A DNA stretch of 64,000 bases, taken from the NCBI RefSeq assembly GCF_029626225.1, contig NZ_JARUBP010000001.1, positions 5,332,001 through 5,396,000 on the forward strand. Direction: 5' to 3'. Below, one piece after another: positions 34,012-42,059 of the stretch. The position numbers were made by a program, and so were the translations under genes. Origin of the DNA: Asanoa sp. WMMD1127 (GTDB lineage Bacteria; Actinomycetota; Actinomycetes; Mycobacteriales; Micromonosporaceae). Each line of letters begins with the position of its first letter. The first letter of the stretch is position 1. The notes under the pieces were generated by a model. The model searched no databases, was not told the origin of the DNA, and worked only from the letters and a program-made list of their open reading frames with translations.

Positions 34012-35061
34012 ATGCGCTTCGGGATCGCCGGCTGCGGCCGGATCGCGCGCAACCACGTCGCCGCCCTGCGGGACGTGGCCGGCGTCGAGGTCGTCGCGGT
34101 GGCCGATGTGGACGGTGGGCGGGCACGCGCCTTCGCGGAGCGGCACGGCGTGCCGCGGGCGTACGACGATGTCGAGGCGATGCTGGCCGCCGGGCTGGAC
34201 GCCGTGACGATCTGCACGCCGCACGGCGCCCACGAGGCCGGCGTGCTGGCCGCGGCCCGGCACGGCGTGCACGTCCTCTGCGAGAAGCCGGTGGCGTTGC
34301 GGGTGGAGCAGGCCGACCGGATGGTCGCCGCGACCGCGGCCGCCGGAGTGCGGTTCGGAGTGCTGTTCCAGCGTCGGTTCTGGCCGGCCGCCATGCGCAT
34401 CCGGGCCGCCATCGACGACGGCCGGCTGGGCCGACCGATCTGCGGCGCCGTCGTCGCGCGGCTCAACCGCGACGCCGCCTACTACGCCGAGCCGTGGCGG
34501 GGACGGTTGGCCACGGAGGGCGGTGGCGTCCTGATGACCCAGGCGATCCACCACGTCGATCTCCTGCTGTGGTACCTCGGGCCGGCCCGCCGGGTGACCG
34601 GTCGGTGCGCGACGCTGGTGCACCGCGGCGTCATCGAGGTCGAGGACACCGCGGCCGCGATCGTGGAGTTCGCCTCGGGGGCCATCGCCACGATCCAGGC
34701 CGGCACCACCTTCCGCCCCGGCCTCGGCGTCCAGGTGTGGGTCGGCGACGGATCCGGGCACACGCTCGGACTCTCGGAGTTCCCGGAAGGCGTCGGCGCC
34801 ACCGACGTGTCGACACTGGACGGTGAGCGCGTGCTCGATGCCGGACCGGCCACGGCGGCCATGGCCGACCTGCCGCTGGGGGACATTCACGACCGGCTCG
34901 CGCCCTACCACGCGCTGCAGGTGCGGGACTTCGTGGCGGCGCTCCGGGAGGACCGCGAGCCTGCTGTCACGGGCCTGGACGCGATCCGGTCGCTCGAGGT
35001 CGTCGAGGCGATCTACCGCTCCTCGCGGACCGGGGAGGCCGTCGAGGTCGGCCGGTGGTAG
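34012..35061 (+). CDS. Gfo/Idh/MocA-family NAD(P)-dependent oxidoreductase
   Basis: 349 residues. The N-terminal Rossmann domain reads GIAGCGRIARNH with an acidic VADVD at beta-2. The catalytic Lys is in CEKPVALR, and a downstream MTQAIHHVDLLLWYLG segment carries the family His. These enzymes oxidise or epimerise sugars, inositols and cyclitol acids. It starts 2 bp after the dehydroquinase stop, as the fourth gene of the rightward operon. A dehydrogenation of quinate-like or inositol-like compounds is plausible but not shown. Confidence 0.92.
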   Translation: MRFGIAGCGRIARNHVAALRDVAGVEVVAVADVDGGRARAFAERHGVPRAYDDVEAMLAAGLDAVTICTPHGAHEAGVLAAARHGVHVLCEKPVALRVEQADRMVAATAAAGVRFGVLFQRRFWPAAMRIRAAIDDGRLGRPICGAVVARLNRDAAYYAEPWRGRLATEGGGVLMTQAIHHVDLLLWYLGPARRVTGRCATLVHRGVIEVEDTAAAIVEFASGAIATIQAGTTFRPGLGVQVWVGDGSGHTLGLSEFPEGVGATDVSTLDGERVLDAGPATAAMADLPLGDIHDRLAPYHALQVRDFVAALREDREPAVTGLDAIRSLEVVEAIYRSSRTGEAVEVGRW

Positions 35062-35098
35062 GCGTGCGTGCTCCGCCGCACCCGTGGTAGAAAGATAC

Positions 35099-36418
35099 AT
35101 GCGTCGATGTCTTGCGCGTCTGGCGGTCGTGCTGACGGCCCTCCCTCTGCTCGCGGTCGCCGCGCCGGCCGCGCTGGCGGCCACCGTGGCACCCGCGCTC
35201 GTCGTCAACGGCGACTTTCCCGACCCCGACGTGTCGCGGTTCGGCTCGACCTACTACGCCTACTCGACCAACAACGGCTTCGGCAACGTCCCGGTGGCCT
35301 CGGCCCCGGCGTTGAGCGGGCCCTGGACCAGGCGGGGCAATGCCCTGCCGACGCTCGGCGCCTGGGCCAGCGGCGGTCTCACCTGGGCGCCCGACGTCTC
35401 CGTGCGGGCCGACGGCCGCTACCTGCTCTACTACACCGCCCGCAGCACCGCGACGGGGAGGCAGTGCATCGGCGCCGCGCTCGCCACCTCGCCGCTCGGC
35501 CCGTTCAGTCCCGTCGGCTCCGGTCCGCTGGTCTGCAACGCGGGCGAGGGCGGCGACATCGACGCGTCGAGCTTCACCGACTCGACCGGGCTGCGCTACC
35601 TCCTCTACAAGGACGACGGCAACGCGATCGGGCAGCCGACCAGCCTCTGGTTGCAGCGGGTCGCGGCCGACGGCGTGACACTCCAGGGCGCGCGGGTGGA
35701 GCTGCTGCGCAGCGGCCGGTCCGAGGAGAACGGCGTCATCGAGGCGCCGGCGCTGACCAAGGTCGGCAACAGCTACGTGCTCTTCTACTCGCTCGGCGGG
35801 TACGGCGGTGACGCGTACCAGACGAGCTACGCGACCGCGACGGCGTTGACCGGGCCCTACACGAAGGCCTATCGGTCCCTGCTGACGACCGCGAGCCTCG
35901 ACGGCGCGGTGCGGGGACCCGGCGGCGCCGACGTCGTGCGCGAGAGCGGCGGTGACCACATCGTCTTCCACGGCTGGATCAACAACAACACCGCCCGGGG
36001 CATGTACGTGGCCGCGCTGGGCTGGTCGGGCGGCTATCCGGTCGTGCGCGGCAGCCGGGTCCGCTACGAAGCGGAGCGCGGGGTGCTCACCCGCTGCTCG
36101 GTGCGCGCCACGGCCGGCGCGTCGCAGGGCCAGGTGGTCGCCTACATCGACTACGCCGACAGCGCCGTCGACATCTCCGTCTTCGCGCCGCGGGCCGGCG
36201 CCTACACGGTCCACATCGGATATGCGGCCGGCTTCGGCGATGCCCAGCACACGCTGGGGGTCAACGGCGGCGCCGCGCAGGTGGTCGCCTATCCGAACAC
36301 CGGTTGGGAGACCTGGCGTGAGGTCAGGGCCGACGTCACGCTCGTGGCCGGCGCCAACACGGTCCGGCTCGGCTTCCAGAGCCGATGGGCCGAGCTCGAC
36401 TACATCGAGGTGGCCTGA
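35099..36418 (+). CDS. Secreted GH43-like glycosidase with C-terminal CBM35/CBM6-type domain
   Basis: 439 residues. Signal peptide (LAVVLTALPLLAVAAPAALA), then a five-bladed propeller. Candidate catalytic acids are D42 in NGDFPDPD (base), D99 in WAPDVSVR (pKa modulator) and E215 in NGVIEAPAL (acid). The C-terminal ~125 residues (YEAERGVLTRC ... HTLGVNGG ... LDYIEVA) form a carbohydrate-binding jelly-roll of the CBM6/35 type. Probably an arabinan- or xylan-active enzyme outside the cell. The ATG at 35099 is preferred because homology and the signal peptide begin there; the longer open frame runs into the Gfo/Idh gene. It interrupts the catabolic region and may be controlled separately. Confidence 0.88.
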   Translation: MRRCLARLAVVLTALPLLAVAAPAALAATVAPALVVNGDFPDPDVSRFGSTYYAYSTNNGFGNVPVASAPALSGPWTRRGNALPTLGAWASGGLTWAPDVSVRADGRYLLYYTARSTATGRQCIGAALATSPLGPFSPVGSGPLVCNAGEGGDIDASSFTDSTGLRYLLYKDDGNAIGQPTSLWLQRVAADGVTLQGARVELLRSGRSEENGVIEAPALTKVGNSYVLFYSLGGYGGDAYQTSYATATALTGPYTKAYRSLLTTASLDGAVRGPGGADVVRESGGDHIVFHGWINNNTARGMYVAALGWSGGYPVVRGSRVRYEAERGVLTRCSVRATAGASQGQVVAYIDYADSAVDISVFAPRAGAYTVHIGYAAGFGDAQHTLGVNGGAAQVVAYPNTGWETWREVRADVTLVAGANTVRLGFQSRWAELDYIEVA

Positions 36419-36427
36419 GCCTGGTGG

Positions 36428-37075
36428 TCAGGCGGCGAGATAGCGGACGATCATGTCAGCGCACATCGCCCGGTAATGGTCGTGGCGGGCCGGGTCCACC
36501 AGGTCCCGGCCGAAGATGGTGCCGAACGTGTGGCGGTTGGCCACCCGGAACACGCAGAACGCGCTGATCATCATGTGGACGTCGATCGCGTCGACGTCCG
36601 CCCGGAACACGCCCTGGGCCCGACCGCGCCGCAGGATGCCGTCGAGCAGCGAGACGACCGGGCCGGCGAGGTCGACCATCTCGACCAGTTCCTTGACGTG
36701 CTCGGCGTTGTGGATGTTCTCGATGCTGACGAGCCGGATGAACTCCGGGTGGGCGCCGTGATGGTCGAAGGTGACCCCGGCGACCCGCCGCAGGGCGTCG
36801 ACGGGGTCGAGGTCGTCGACGTCGACGCCGCGCTCGGCCGTCCGGATGCGGGAGTAGGCCCGCTCCAGCACGGCGATGTAGAGCTGCTTCTTGCCGCCGA
36901 AGTGGTAATAGATCATCCGCTTCGTGGTGCGGGTCAGCGCCGCGATCTCGTCGACCCGTGAGCCGTCGTAGCCGCGCGCCGCGAACTCGGCGGTGGCCAC
37001 GTCGAGGATCTCGGCGCGGGTCCGGGCGCTGTCCCGCACCCGTTCCGGCGCCGCCGTGCTCGGCGTTCGTGCCAT
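36428..37075 (-). CDS. TetR-family transcriptional regulator
   Basis: 215 residues. The N-terminal HTH reads RAEILDVATAEFAARGYDGSRVDEIA ... TKRMIYYHFGGKKQLY, the typical TetR fold, and the C-terminal helical domain (GVTFDHHGAHPEFIRLVSIEN) resembles regulators of aromatic or fatty-acyl catabolism. The ATG at 37075 has a GGAGAG site; the GTG at 37099 would add eight residues without support. It is downstream of the IclR gene on the same strand, with 125 bp between them holding its own palindrome. Effector unknown. Confidence 0.88.
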   Translation of the reverse strand: MARTPSTAAPERVRDSARTRAEILDVATAEFAARGYDGSRVDEIAALTRTTKRMIYYHFGGKKQLYIAVLERAYSRIRTAERGVDVDDLDPVDALRRVAGVTFDHHGAHPEFIRLVSIENIHNAEHVKELVEMVDLAGPVVSLLDGILRRGRAQGVFRADVDAIDVHMMISAFCVFRVANRHTFGTIFGRDLVDPARHDHYRAMCADMIVRYLAA

Positions 37076-37134
37076 CCCAGCTCTCCGTTCCGGTCGCACA
37101 GGCCTTGACTTCGCCTCAGCGCGGTGGCTAACTA

Positions 37135-37148
37135 ACGTACCAGTTCGT
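37135..37148. promoter_or_regulatory. Imperfect palindrome upstream of the TetR gene
   Basis: The 14-bp ACGTAC-CAGT-TCGT keeps 10 of 14 positions on reversal, with the ACG-AC--GT-CGT pattern common in TetR operators. It lies 60 bp before the TetR start in the most A/T-rich part of the gap. Autoregulation is inferred. Confidence 0.4.
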
Positions 37149-37200
37149 ATAACTCACGTGATCGGACCTGACGCGGGAGGGATCCGTGTCGCTGGGGCAG

Positions 37201-38010
37201 TCAGGCGTCGCCGAACGGGTGGGCGAAACCGCGTTCCGACATGTCGCGGGCCACCTGCTTGAGGTCGGCCGCGAACTCGCTCACCCGGTCTTCCGTGAAC
37301 CGGATCGCGGGACCGCTCAGCCCGAGCGCGGCGATGACCGTCCCGGACCGGCCGAGGATCGGGGCGGCGACGGCGGCCAGGCCGTCCTCGCGCTCGCCAT
37401 GGCTCTCGGCGTAGCCCCGCGTCGCCGCCTCGTCGATCCACTCCCGCAGCCGCCGCACGTGCCCGGCGCCGTAGGGGGAGCTGCGGGCGATGCGTTCGAG
37501 CAGCCCGGCGGAGGCGTCGCGGAGCAGCACCTTCGCGGACGCGCCGGCCCACATCGGCAGCTCGTCGCCGACGTGGACGACATGCCGCAGCGGCTGGGGG
37601 CCTTCCTGGCGGGCGATGCAGACCCGCCAGATGTCGCGGGCGACGTAGACACTGACCGTCTCGCGGTGGCGTCCGGCGAGCTCGCGCATGACGCGCTGGG
37701 TGTCGGGCGGGAGCTCCCAGCTGCGTTGCGCGAGATGGGCCCAGCGCCAGAGCCCCGGGCCCGCCATGTATCCGCTCGGGGTCGCCCACAGCAGACCGCT
37801 CTGCTCGAGCGTGGATACCATCCGCAGCACCGTGGTCTTGGCGAGGCCGGTGGCCTCGACGATCTCCCGGACCGAGATGGCGGGGCGGTCGACGGTCAGC
37901 AGCCCGAGGATGTCGAGCGCGCGCTGGACACTGCGGACGCCTTGCTGGTCGGCCGCGTCACCGGCCGGCATCGGCTCGGCGGGGACTTTCCGCTTGCTGG
38001 GCGCAGCCAC
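37201..38010 (-). CDS. IclR-family transcriptional regulator
   Basis: 269 residues. Winged HTH at about 25-85 (SVQRALDILGLLTVDRPAISVREIVEATGLAKTTVLR), then the GAF-like effector domain ending RDMSERGFAHPFGDA. GTG start after GGAAGG. It is divergent from the TRAP transporter operon, and the 203-bp gap holds one of three copies of a tandem operator that also lies upstream of the CoA-transferase/ALDH and dehydroshikimate-dehydratase/esterase pairs. IclR proteins commonly regulate aromatic and quinate catabolism, so it is the best candidate for controlling the whole region. Confidence 0.92.
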   Translation of the reverse strand: MAAPSKRKVPAEPMPAGDAADQQGVRSVQRALDILGLLTVDRPAISVREIVEATGLAKTTVLRMVSTLEQSGLLWATPSGYMAGPGLWRWAHLAQRSWELPPDTQRVMRELAGRHRETVSVYVARDIWRVCIARQEGPQPLRHVVHVGDELPMWAGASAKVLLRDASAGLLERIARSSPYGAGHVRRLREWIDEAATRGYAESHGEREDGLAAVAAPILGRSGTVIAALGLSGPAIRFTEDRVSEFAADLKQVARDMSERGFAHPFGDA

Positions 38011-38128
38011 GCAGACCCACCTTCCTCACGCTCCGCGCAATGGTACCGATCGCGCCGATTGCCGCCGACGTAACGGTCCGGACTCGACACCTTGCCACGA
38101 CCGACCGCCGGCCCGTACTTTACACGCA

Positions 38129-38165
38129 GTCCACGGTATGGCTCTGAAGGTCCATCTAGTGGACC
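38129..38165. promoter_or_regulatory. Tandem operator copy B (IclR / dctQ promoter)
   Basis: GTCC-N6-TGGCTC at 38129-38144 and GTCC-N6-TGGACC at 38150-38165, starts 21 bp apart. The second site is the best dyad of the set: GGTCCA and TGGACC flank a 5-bp centre. It lies between the IclR and dctQ starts. The block from CCCGTAC onward matches copy A over nearly 60 bp. Confidence 0.75.
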
Positions 38166-38213
38166 GCCGTCCCTCTCGAGAGTGAGGCCCATCGTGTTGA
38201 CAGGAGACAGGCG

Positions 38214-38774
38214 ATGACGGGCCAGCCGCCGCCGGTCGTGGAGGATCCGGCGTCCGGAGCCGCCGAACCGGCCCGGCGGCGGGAGCCGGCCGTGCTGCGG
38301 GCGTGGGCCTCGGTGGAGCTGGCGATCGCCTGCGCCGCACTGGTGCTGATCTTCGTCAGTGTGCTCTGGCAGGTCGTCAGCCGGTTCGTCCCGGGGCTCA
38401 ACTGGCCGGGGGTCGGTGAGCTGGCCGGCTACTCGTTGATCGTCCTGACCTTCATCATGGTGGGCTACCTGATCGGCAACAACGGCCACATCACCATCCA
38501 GATCATCGACTACGTCGTCAAAGGCCGGGCGATGGTGGTGGTCAAGGTGATCTCGGCGGCCTGCACGGCGGTCATCTGCGCCCTGCTGGTCTGGGAGGCG
38601 ATCGAGCTGATCCAGGCCTACCCGAACCGGCGGACCGCCGCTCTCGAGATACCCATCTGGATCATGTACGCGTTCCCCCTGATCGGGTTCGCGTCCGGGA
38701 CGGTCCGCGCGATCGTACGCATCTTCTACGCCAACCAGGACGACGTGGCGTTCGACGCGGCGGAGGCCCGATGA
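38214..38774 (+). CDS. TRAP transporter small membrane subunit (DctQ family)
   Basis: 186 residues with four membrane helices (VELAIACAALVLIFVSVLW, AGYSLIVLTFIMVGYLIG, VVKVISAACTAVICALLV, YAFPLIGFASGTVRAIV). The FVPGLNWPGVGELAGYSL motif after helix 1 is a DctQ signature. It couples with the DctM subunit for Na+-driven uptake of an organic acid captured by DctP. ATG has GGAGACAG upstream; the stop overlaps the dctM start (ATGA). First gene of the transporter operon downstream of operator copy B. Confidence 0.93.
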   Translation: MTGQPPPVVEDPASGAAEPARRREPAVLRAWASVELAIACAALVLIFVSVLWQVVSRFVPGLNWPGVGELAGYSLIVLTFIMVGYLIGNNGHITIQIIDYVVKGRAMVVVKVISAACTAVICALLVWEAIELIQAYPNRRTAALEIPIWIMYAFPLIGFASGTVRAIVRIFYANQDDVAFDAAEAR

Positions 38775-40051
38775 TCCTCGAGCTCTGGATGGTCGGCGTC
38801 GCGATCGCGTTCCTGCTGCTGATCCGCGTGCCGGTCGGGCTGGCGTTCATCGGCCCGAGCCTGTGGTGGGCGCTGGCCGACGGCACCTCGAACGGCTTCG
38901 CGCTCAAGACCACCTTCGACGGCCTCAACAGCTTCCCGCTGCTGGCCGTGCCGCTGTTCATCCTCGTCGGTGTCATGGCCAACCGGCTCGGCATTGCCGA
39001 CCGGCTCTACGAGTTCTGCCTCGCGGCGCTCGGCCGGGTACGCGGCAACCTCGCCTACGTCAACGTCGGGTCCGCCGTCGGCTTCTCCTGGATGAGCGGC
39101 TCCGCCCTCGCCGACGTCGCGGGCCTCGGCAAGTTGCAGATCCCGCAGATGGTCAAGGCCGGCTATCCGTTCGGGTTCGCCGCCGGACTGACCGCGTCGT
39201 CGTCCCTGATCAGCCCCGTGATGCCACCCAGCATCCCGGCCGTCATCTACGCCGCCACGGCGACGGTGTCGACCGGCGCCCTGTTCGCGGCCTCGGTCAT
39301 CCCGGCGTTCATCATGGCGGCCGGCCTGTGCGTCTACATCTTCTTCTGGACCGCGCGCCGGCCCGACCTGGCCGCGGTGCCGTTCGACCGGAGCCGCTTC
39401 GCGCGCGCGTCGGTCGGCGCCGTCGGCCCGATCCTCACCCCGGTCATCCTGCTCGGCGGGATCCTGTCGGGTCTGTTCACGCCGACCGAGGCCGCGTCGG
39501 TCGCCGTGCTCTACATGCTCGTGCTCGGTGTCGTCTACCGCACGCTGCGGGTCAGGCTGCTCCTGCAGGCCCTGCGTGAGACGGCGGTCATCACCGGCGG
39601 CATCGCGCTCATCCTCGGCGCGGCCGCGCTGCTGGGCCTGATCCTCACGCGGGCCCGGGTCTCGCAGAACGTCGCCGAGTTCCTCACCTCGGTCTCCGAG
39701 AACCCGATCGTCTTCATGATCCTGGTCAACGTCATCCTGCTCGTCCTGGGCGCCCTCATCGACGCCACCGCGATCATCCTCGTCACGGTGCCGGTGCTGC
39801 TCCCGATCGCGATCGACCTGGGGATCGACCCGGTCTACTTCGGCGTCGTGATGATCATCAACCTGATGATCGGCCTGTTGACACCACCTGTCGGCAGCGT
39901 CCTCTACATCACCAGCTCCGTCACCGGTCGCCCGGTGGATCTGGTCTTCCGCGGCGTCGCCCCGTTCCTCGTCCCGCTCGTCGCCGTTCTCGTCCTGATC
40001 TCCGCCTTCCCCGACCTCGCCCTGTGGCTGCCCGGAGTGCTCGGGTTCTGA
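38771..40051 (+). CDS. TRAP transporter large permease subunit (DctM family)
   Basis: 426 residues with about 11-12 helices. Characteristic segments are FVGVM-like ILVGVMANRLGIADRLYEF, the conserved SGSALADVAGLGKLQIPQM and SPVMPPSIPAVIYA, and INLMIGLLTPPVGSVLYI near the end. It forms the Na+-coupled transport channel with DctQ. Overlaps dctQ by 4 bp and is followed after 40 bp by dctP. Substrate is expected to be an organic acid; the surrounding genes suggest a quinate/shikimate-type acid (inferred). Confidence 0.95.
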   Translation: MILELWMVGVAIAFLLLIRVPVGLAFIGPSLWWALADGTSNGFALKTTFDGLNSFPLLAVPLFILVGVMANRLGIADRLYEFCLAALGRVRGNLAYVNVGSAVGFSWMSGSALADVAGLGKLQIPQMVKAGYPFGFAAGLTASSSLISPVMPPSIPAVIYAATATVSTGALFAASVIPAFIMAAGLCVYIFFWTARRPDLAAVPFDRSRFARASVGAVGPILTPVILLGGILSGLFTPTEAASVAVLYMLVLGVVYRTLRVRLLLQALRETAVITGGIALILGAAALLGLILTRARVSQNVAEFLTSVSENPIVFMILVNVILLVLGALIDATAIILVTVPVLLPIAIDLGIDPVYFGVVMIINLMIGLLTPPVGSVLYITSSVTGRPVDLVFRGVAPFLVPLVAVLVLISAFPDLALWLPGVLGF

Positions 40052-40091
40052 CCCGGTCCCGGAAGCCGTCCCGACCGAGAGGTAGACCCCC

Positions 40092-41129
40092 ATGTCGCAC
40101 ACGTCCGTCGGCTGGCGCCGGATCGCCGCGGCGCTCGCCCTCACCCTGCCCATCGCACTGGCCTCCGCCTGTTCCACCGCGAGCAACACGCCCGCGGCCG
40201 AAGGCGAGAACCCGACGCTGACGCTCAAGATCGGCAGCTCGCAACCGGAGACCCAGCCCAACTTCTACTGCGGCATGAAGCTGCTCAAGGAACGGATCGA
40301 GGGTCAGAACCTCAACCTGACCCTGGACCTGTTCCCGAACAGTCAGCTCGGGCCGGACGCCGAACGCTTCGCCGGCGTCCAGGCCGGTGACATCGACATC
40401 GACCTGCAGGGCGGCTCGGCCATGTCGACCGCCTTCCCGAAGATCGGTGTGCTCGACGCGGCGTACGCGTTCAACGACATCGATCATTTCTTCAAGTGGG
40501 TCGACTCCAACGGGCAGGACTTCTTCACCGAGTTCAACGCGGCCACCGACACCACGATCGTCGACGCGTGGTACTTCGGGATGCGCACGTTCACCGCGAC
40601 GGCGCCCATCCGCAAGCCCGAGGACCTGGCCAGCCTCAAGATCCGCTTCCCGAACACGCCGCAGTTCCTGGCCAACGCCAAGGCGCTCGGCGCCAACGCG
40701 GTCTCCGTCGCGCTGGAGGAGCTCTACCTCGCCCTTCAGCAGGGTGTCGCGCAGGGCCAGGAAAACCCGGTGGTGGCCACCCACGCGCAGAAGTTCGACG
40801 AGATCCTCAAGGTGGCCAGCCTGACCAACCACCAGGTCGGCACCCACTACGTCGTCCTGGCCGACAAGACCCTCGACAAGATGAGTCAGGCCCAGAAGGA
40901 CGCCCTGTTCAAGGCCATCAAGGACATCCGGGCCGAGAACCGCAAGTGCGTCGACGAGGAGACCGAGAAGGTCATCGACGGCTGGCGGGCGGAGTCGGGC
41001 CGCACGGTCGTCGAGATCGACCAGGTCGACCGCCAGGCCTTCATCAGCAAGGCCGAGGCCTACTTCAACACCTACTTCAAGGGCGCGGACCTCGAGCTCT
41101 ACAAGTCCATCCGATCGTCCGCCGCCTGA
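40092..41129 (+). CDS. TRAP transporter substrate-binding lipoprotein (DctP family)
   Basis: 345 residues. Lipoprotein signal with C27 in LASACS, fitting a Gram-positive host where the binding protein must be tethered. The DctP fold shows in LKIGSSQPETQPN, the QLGPDAERFAGVQAGDIDIDLQGG segment, and KPEDLASLKIRFPNTPQF, whose Arg normally salt-bridges the ligand carboxylate. That implies a carboxylic-acid substrate. Followed by a strong hairpin before the dehydrogenase gene. Confidence 0.94.
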   Translation: MSHTSVGWRRIAAALALTLPIALASACSTASNTPAAEGENPTLTLKIGSSQPETQPNFYCGMKLLKERIEGQNLNLTLDLFPNSQLGPDAERFAGVQAGDIDIDLQGGSAMSTAFPKIGVLDAAYAFNDIDHFFKWVDSNGQDFFTEFNAATDTTIVDAWYFGMRTFTATAPIRKPEDLASLKIRFPNTPQFLANAKALGANAVSVALEELYLALQQGVAQGQENPVVATHAQKFDEILKVASLTNHQVGTHYVVLADKTLDKMSQAQKDALFKAIKDIRAENRKCVDEETEKVIDGWRAESGRTVVEIDQVDRQAFISKAEAYFNTYFKGADLELYKSIRSSAA

Positions 41130-41144
41130 GCCCAGGCGAGGTGA

Positions 41145-41176
41145 CCGGAGGGCCGGCTGTGACGCCGGCCCTCCGG
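41145..41176 (+). terminator. Intercistronic hairpin between dctP and the shikimate dehydrogenase-like gene
   Basis: A perfect 13-bp stem (41145-41157 with 41164-41176) with a 6-nt loop and no T-run. Its position just after the binding-protein gene suggests partial termination or 3'-end protection, so that dctP mRNA is more abundant than the downstream enzyme message (inferred). Confidence 0.65.
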
Positions 41177-41191
41177 CGAAGGGGAGGCACC

Positions 41192-42055
41192 GTGTCGGAG
41201 TCCGTCCTCATCGGACTCGTCGGTGACGGCATCCAGCGGTCGCACACGCCGCTGCTGCACCAGCGCGAGGCCGACCGGCAGGGCATCCGCCTCGTCTACA
41301 CGACGATCGACAGCCGGATCCGCGGCGTACGCGCACAGGACGTTCCGGACCTGCTCCGGTGGGCCCGCGTGCTGGGTTACCGCGGTCTCAACATCACCCA
41401 CCCGTTCAAGCAGACGGTCGCCGCGTTCGTCGACGAGCTGTGTGGCGAGGCCGCCGTGCTCGGCGCCGTCAACACGGTCCTGTTCGACGACGACGCCACC
41501 CGGGGATACAACACCGACGCCTCCGGGTTCCGGCGCAGCTTCGCGCACTCCTTCGCCGACGCGGCCCGGGCGCGGGTCGTGCAACTCGGCGCCGGCGGAG
41601 CGGGCTCGGCCGTCGCGCACGCCCTGCTGGCCCTCGGCGTCGGCCGCCTGACCATCGTCGACGTGGACCGCGCGCGCACCGATCGCCTCGTGGCCCTGCT
41701 GGCCGAGGAGTACGGCCCGGAGCGCATCGCCGGCGCCACCTCGGACCACCTGTCGCGCCTGCTGGCCGTGGCCGACGGCGTCGTCAACGCCACCCCGCTC
41801 GGCATGGCGCACCACCCCGGCTCGCCGATAGCGGACACCGACCTGCGCGCCGACCTGTGGGTGGCGGACATCGTCTACCGGCCGATCGACACCGCGCTGC
41901 TGCGGGCGGCGCGGGCGGTGGGCGCGCCGACCCTGCACGGCGGCGGGATGAGCGTCTTCCAGGCCACCACGGCGTTCGAGCTCTTCACCGGCCGACCGGC
42001 CGACGCCGCGGCGATGCTCGCCCACTCGGGTGAGCTCGTCGACGCGGAGCGCTGA
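41192..42055 (+). CDS. Shikimate/quinate dehydrogenase-like enzyme
   Basis: 287 residues of the AroE/YdiB/QsuD family. Substrate-site residues: SHTPLLHQ near the start (usually SxSPxxHN), the catalytic Lys K73 in NITHPFKQ, D109 in YNTDASGF, and the terminal GGGMSVFQATTAFELF. The cofactor loop GAGGAGSAV is followed by IVDVDRAR; an acidic residue instead of the NRT basic patch points to NAD over NADP, as in catabolic quinate/shikimate dehydrogenases. GTG with GGGGAGG upstream. It follows the TRAP genes and is convergent with the dehydroshikimate-dehydratase fusion gene. Likely oxidises quinate or shikimate after uptake. Confidence 0.9.
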   Translation: MSESVLIGLVGDGIQRSHTPLLHQREADRQGIRLVYTTIDSRIRGVRAQDVPDLLRWARVLGYRGLNITHPFKQTVAAFVDELCGEAAVLGAVNTVLFDDDATRGYNTDASGFRRSFAHSFADAARARVVQLGAGGAGSAVAHALLALGVGRLTIVDVDRARTDRLVALLAEEYGPERIAGATSDHLSRLLAVADGVVNATPLGMAHHPGSPIADTDLRADLWVADIVYRPIDTALLRAARAVGAPTLHGGGMSVFQATTAFELFTGRPADAAAMLAHSGELVDAER

Positions 42056-42059
42056 CGGC

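Noticed and set aside
34823-35098. Upstream extension of the GH43 gene into the Gfo/Idh gene
   Set aside because: Signal peptide and family homology begin at the ATG at 35099; the upstream part is a shadow of the oxidoreductase.
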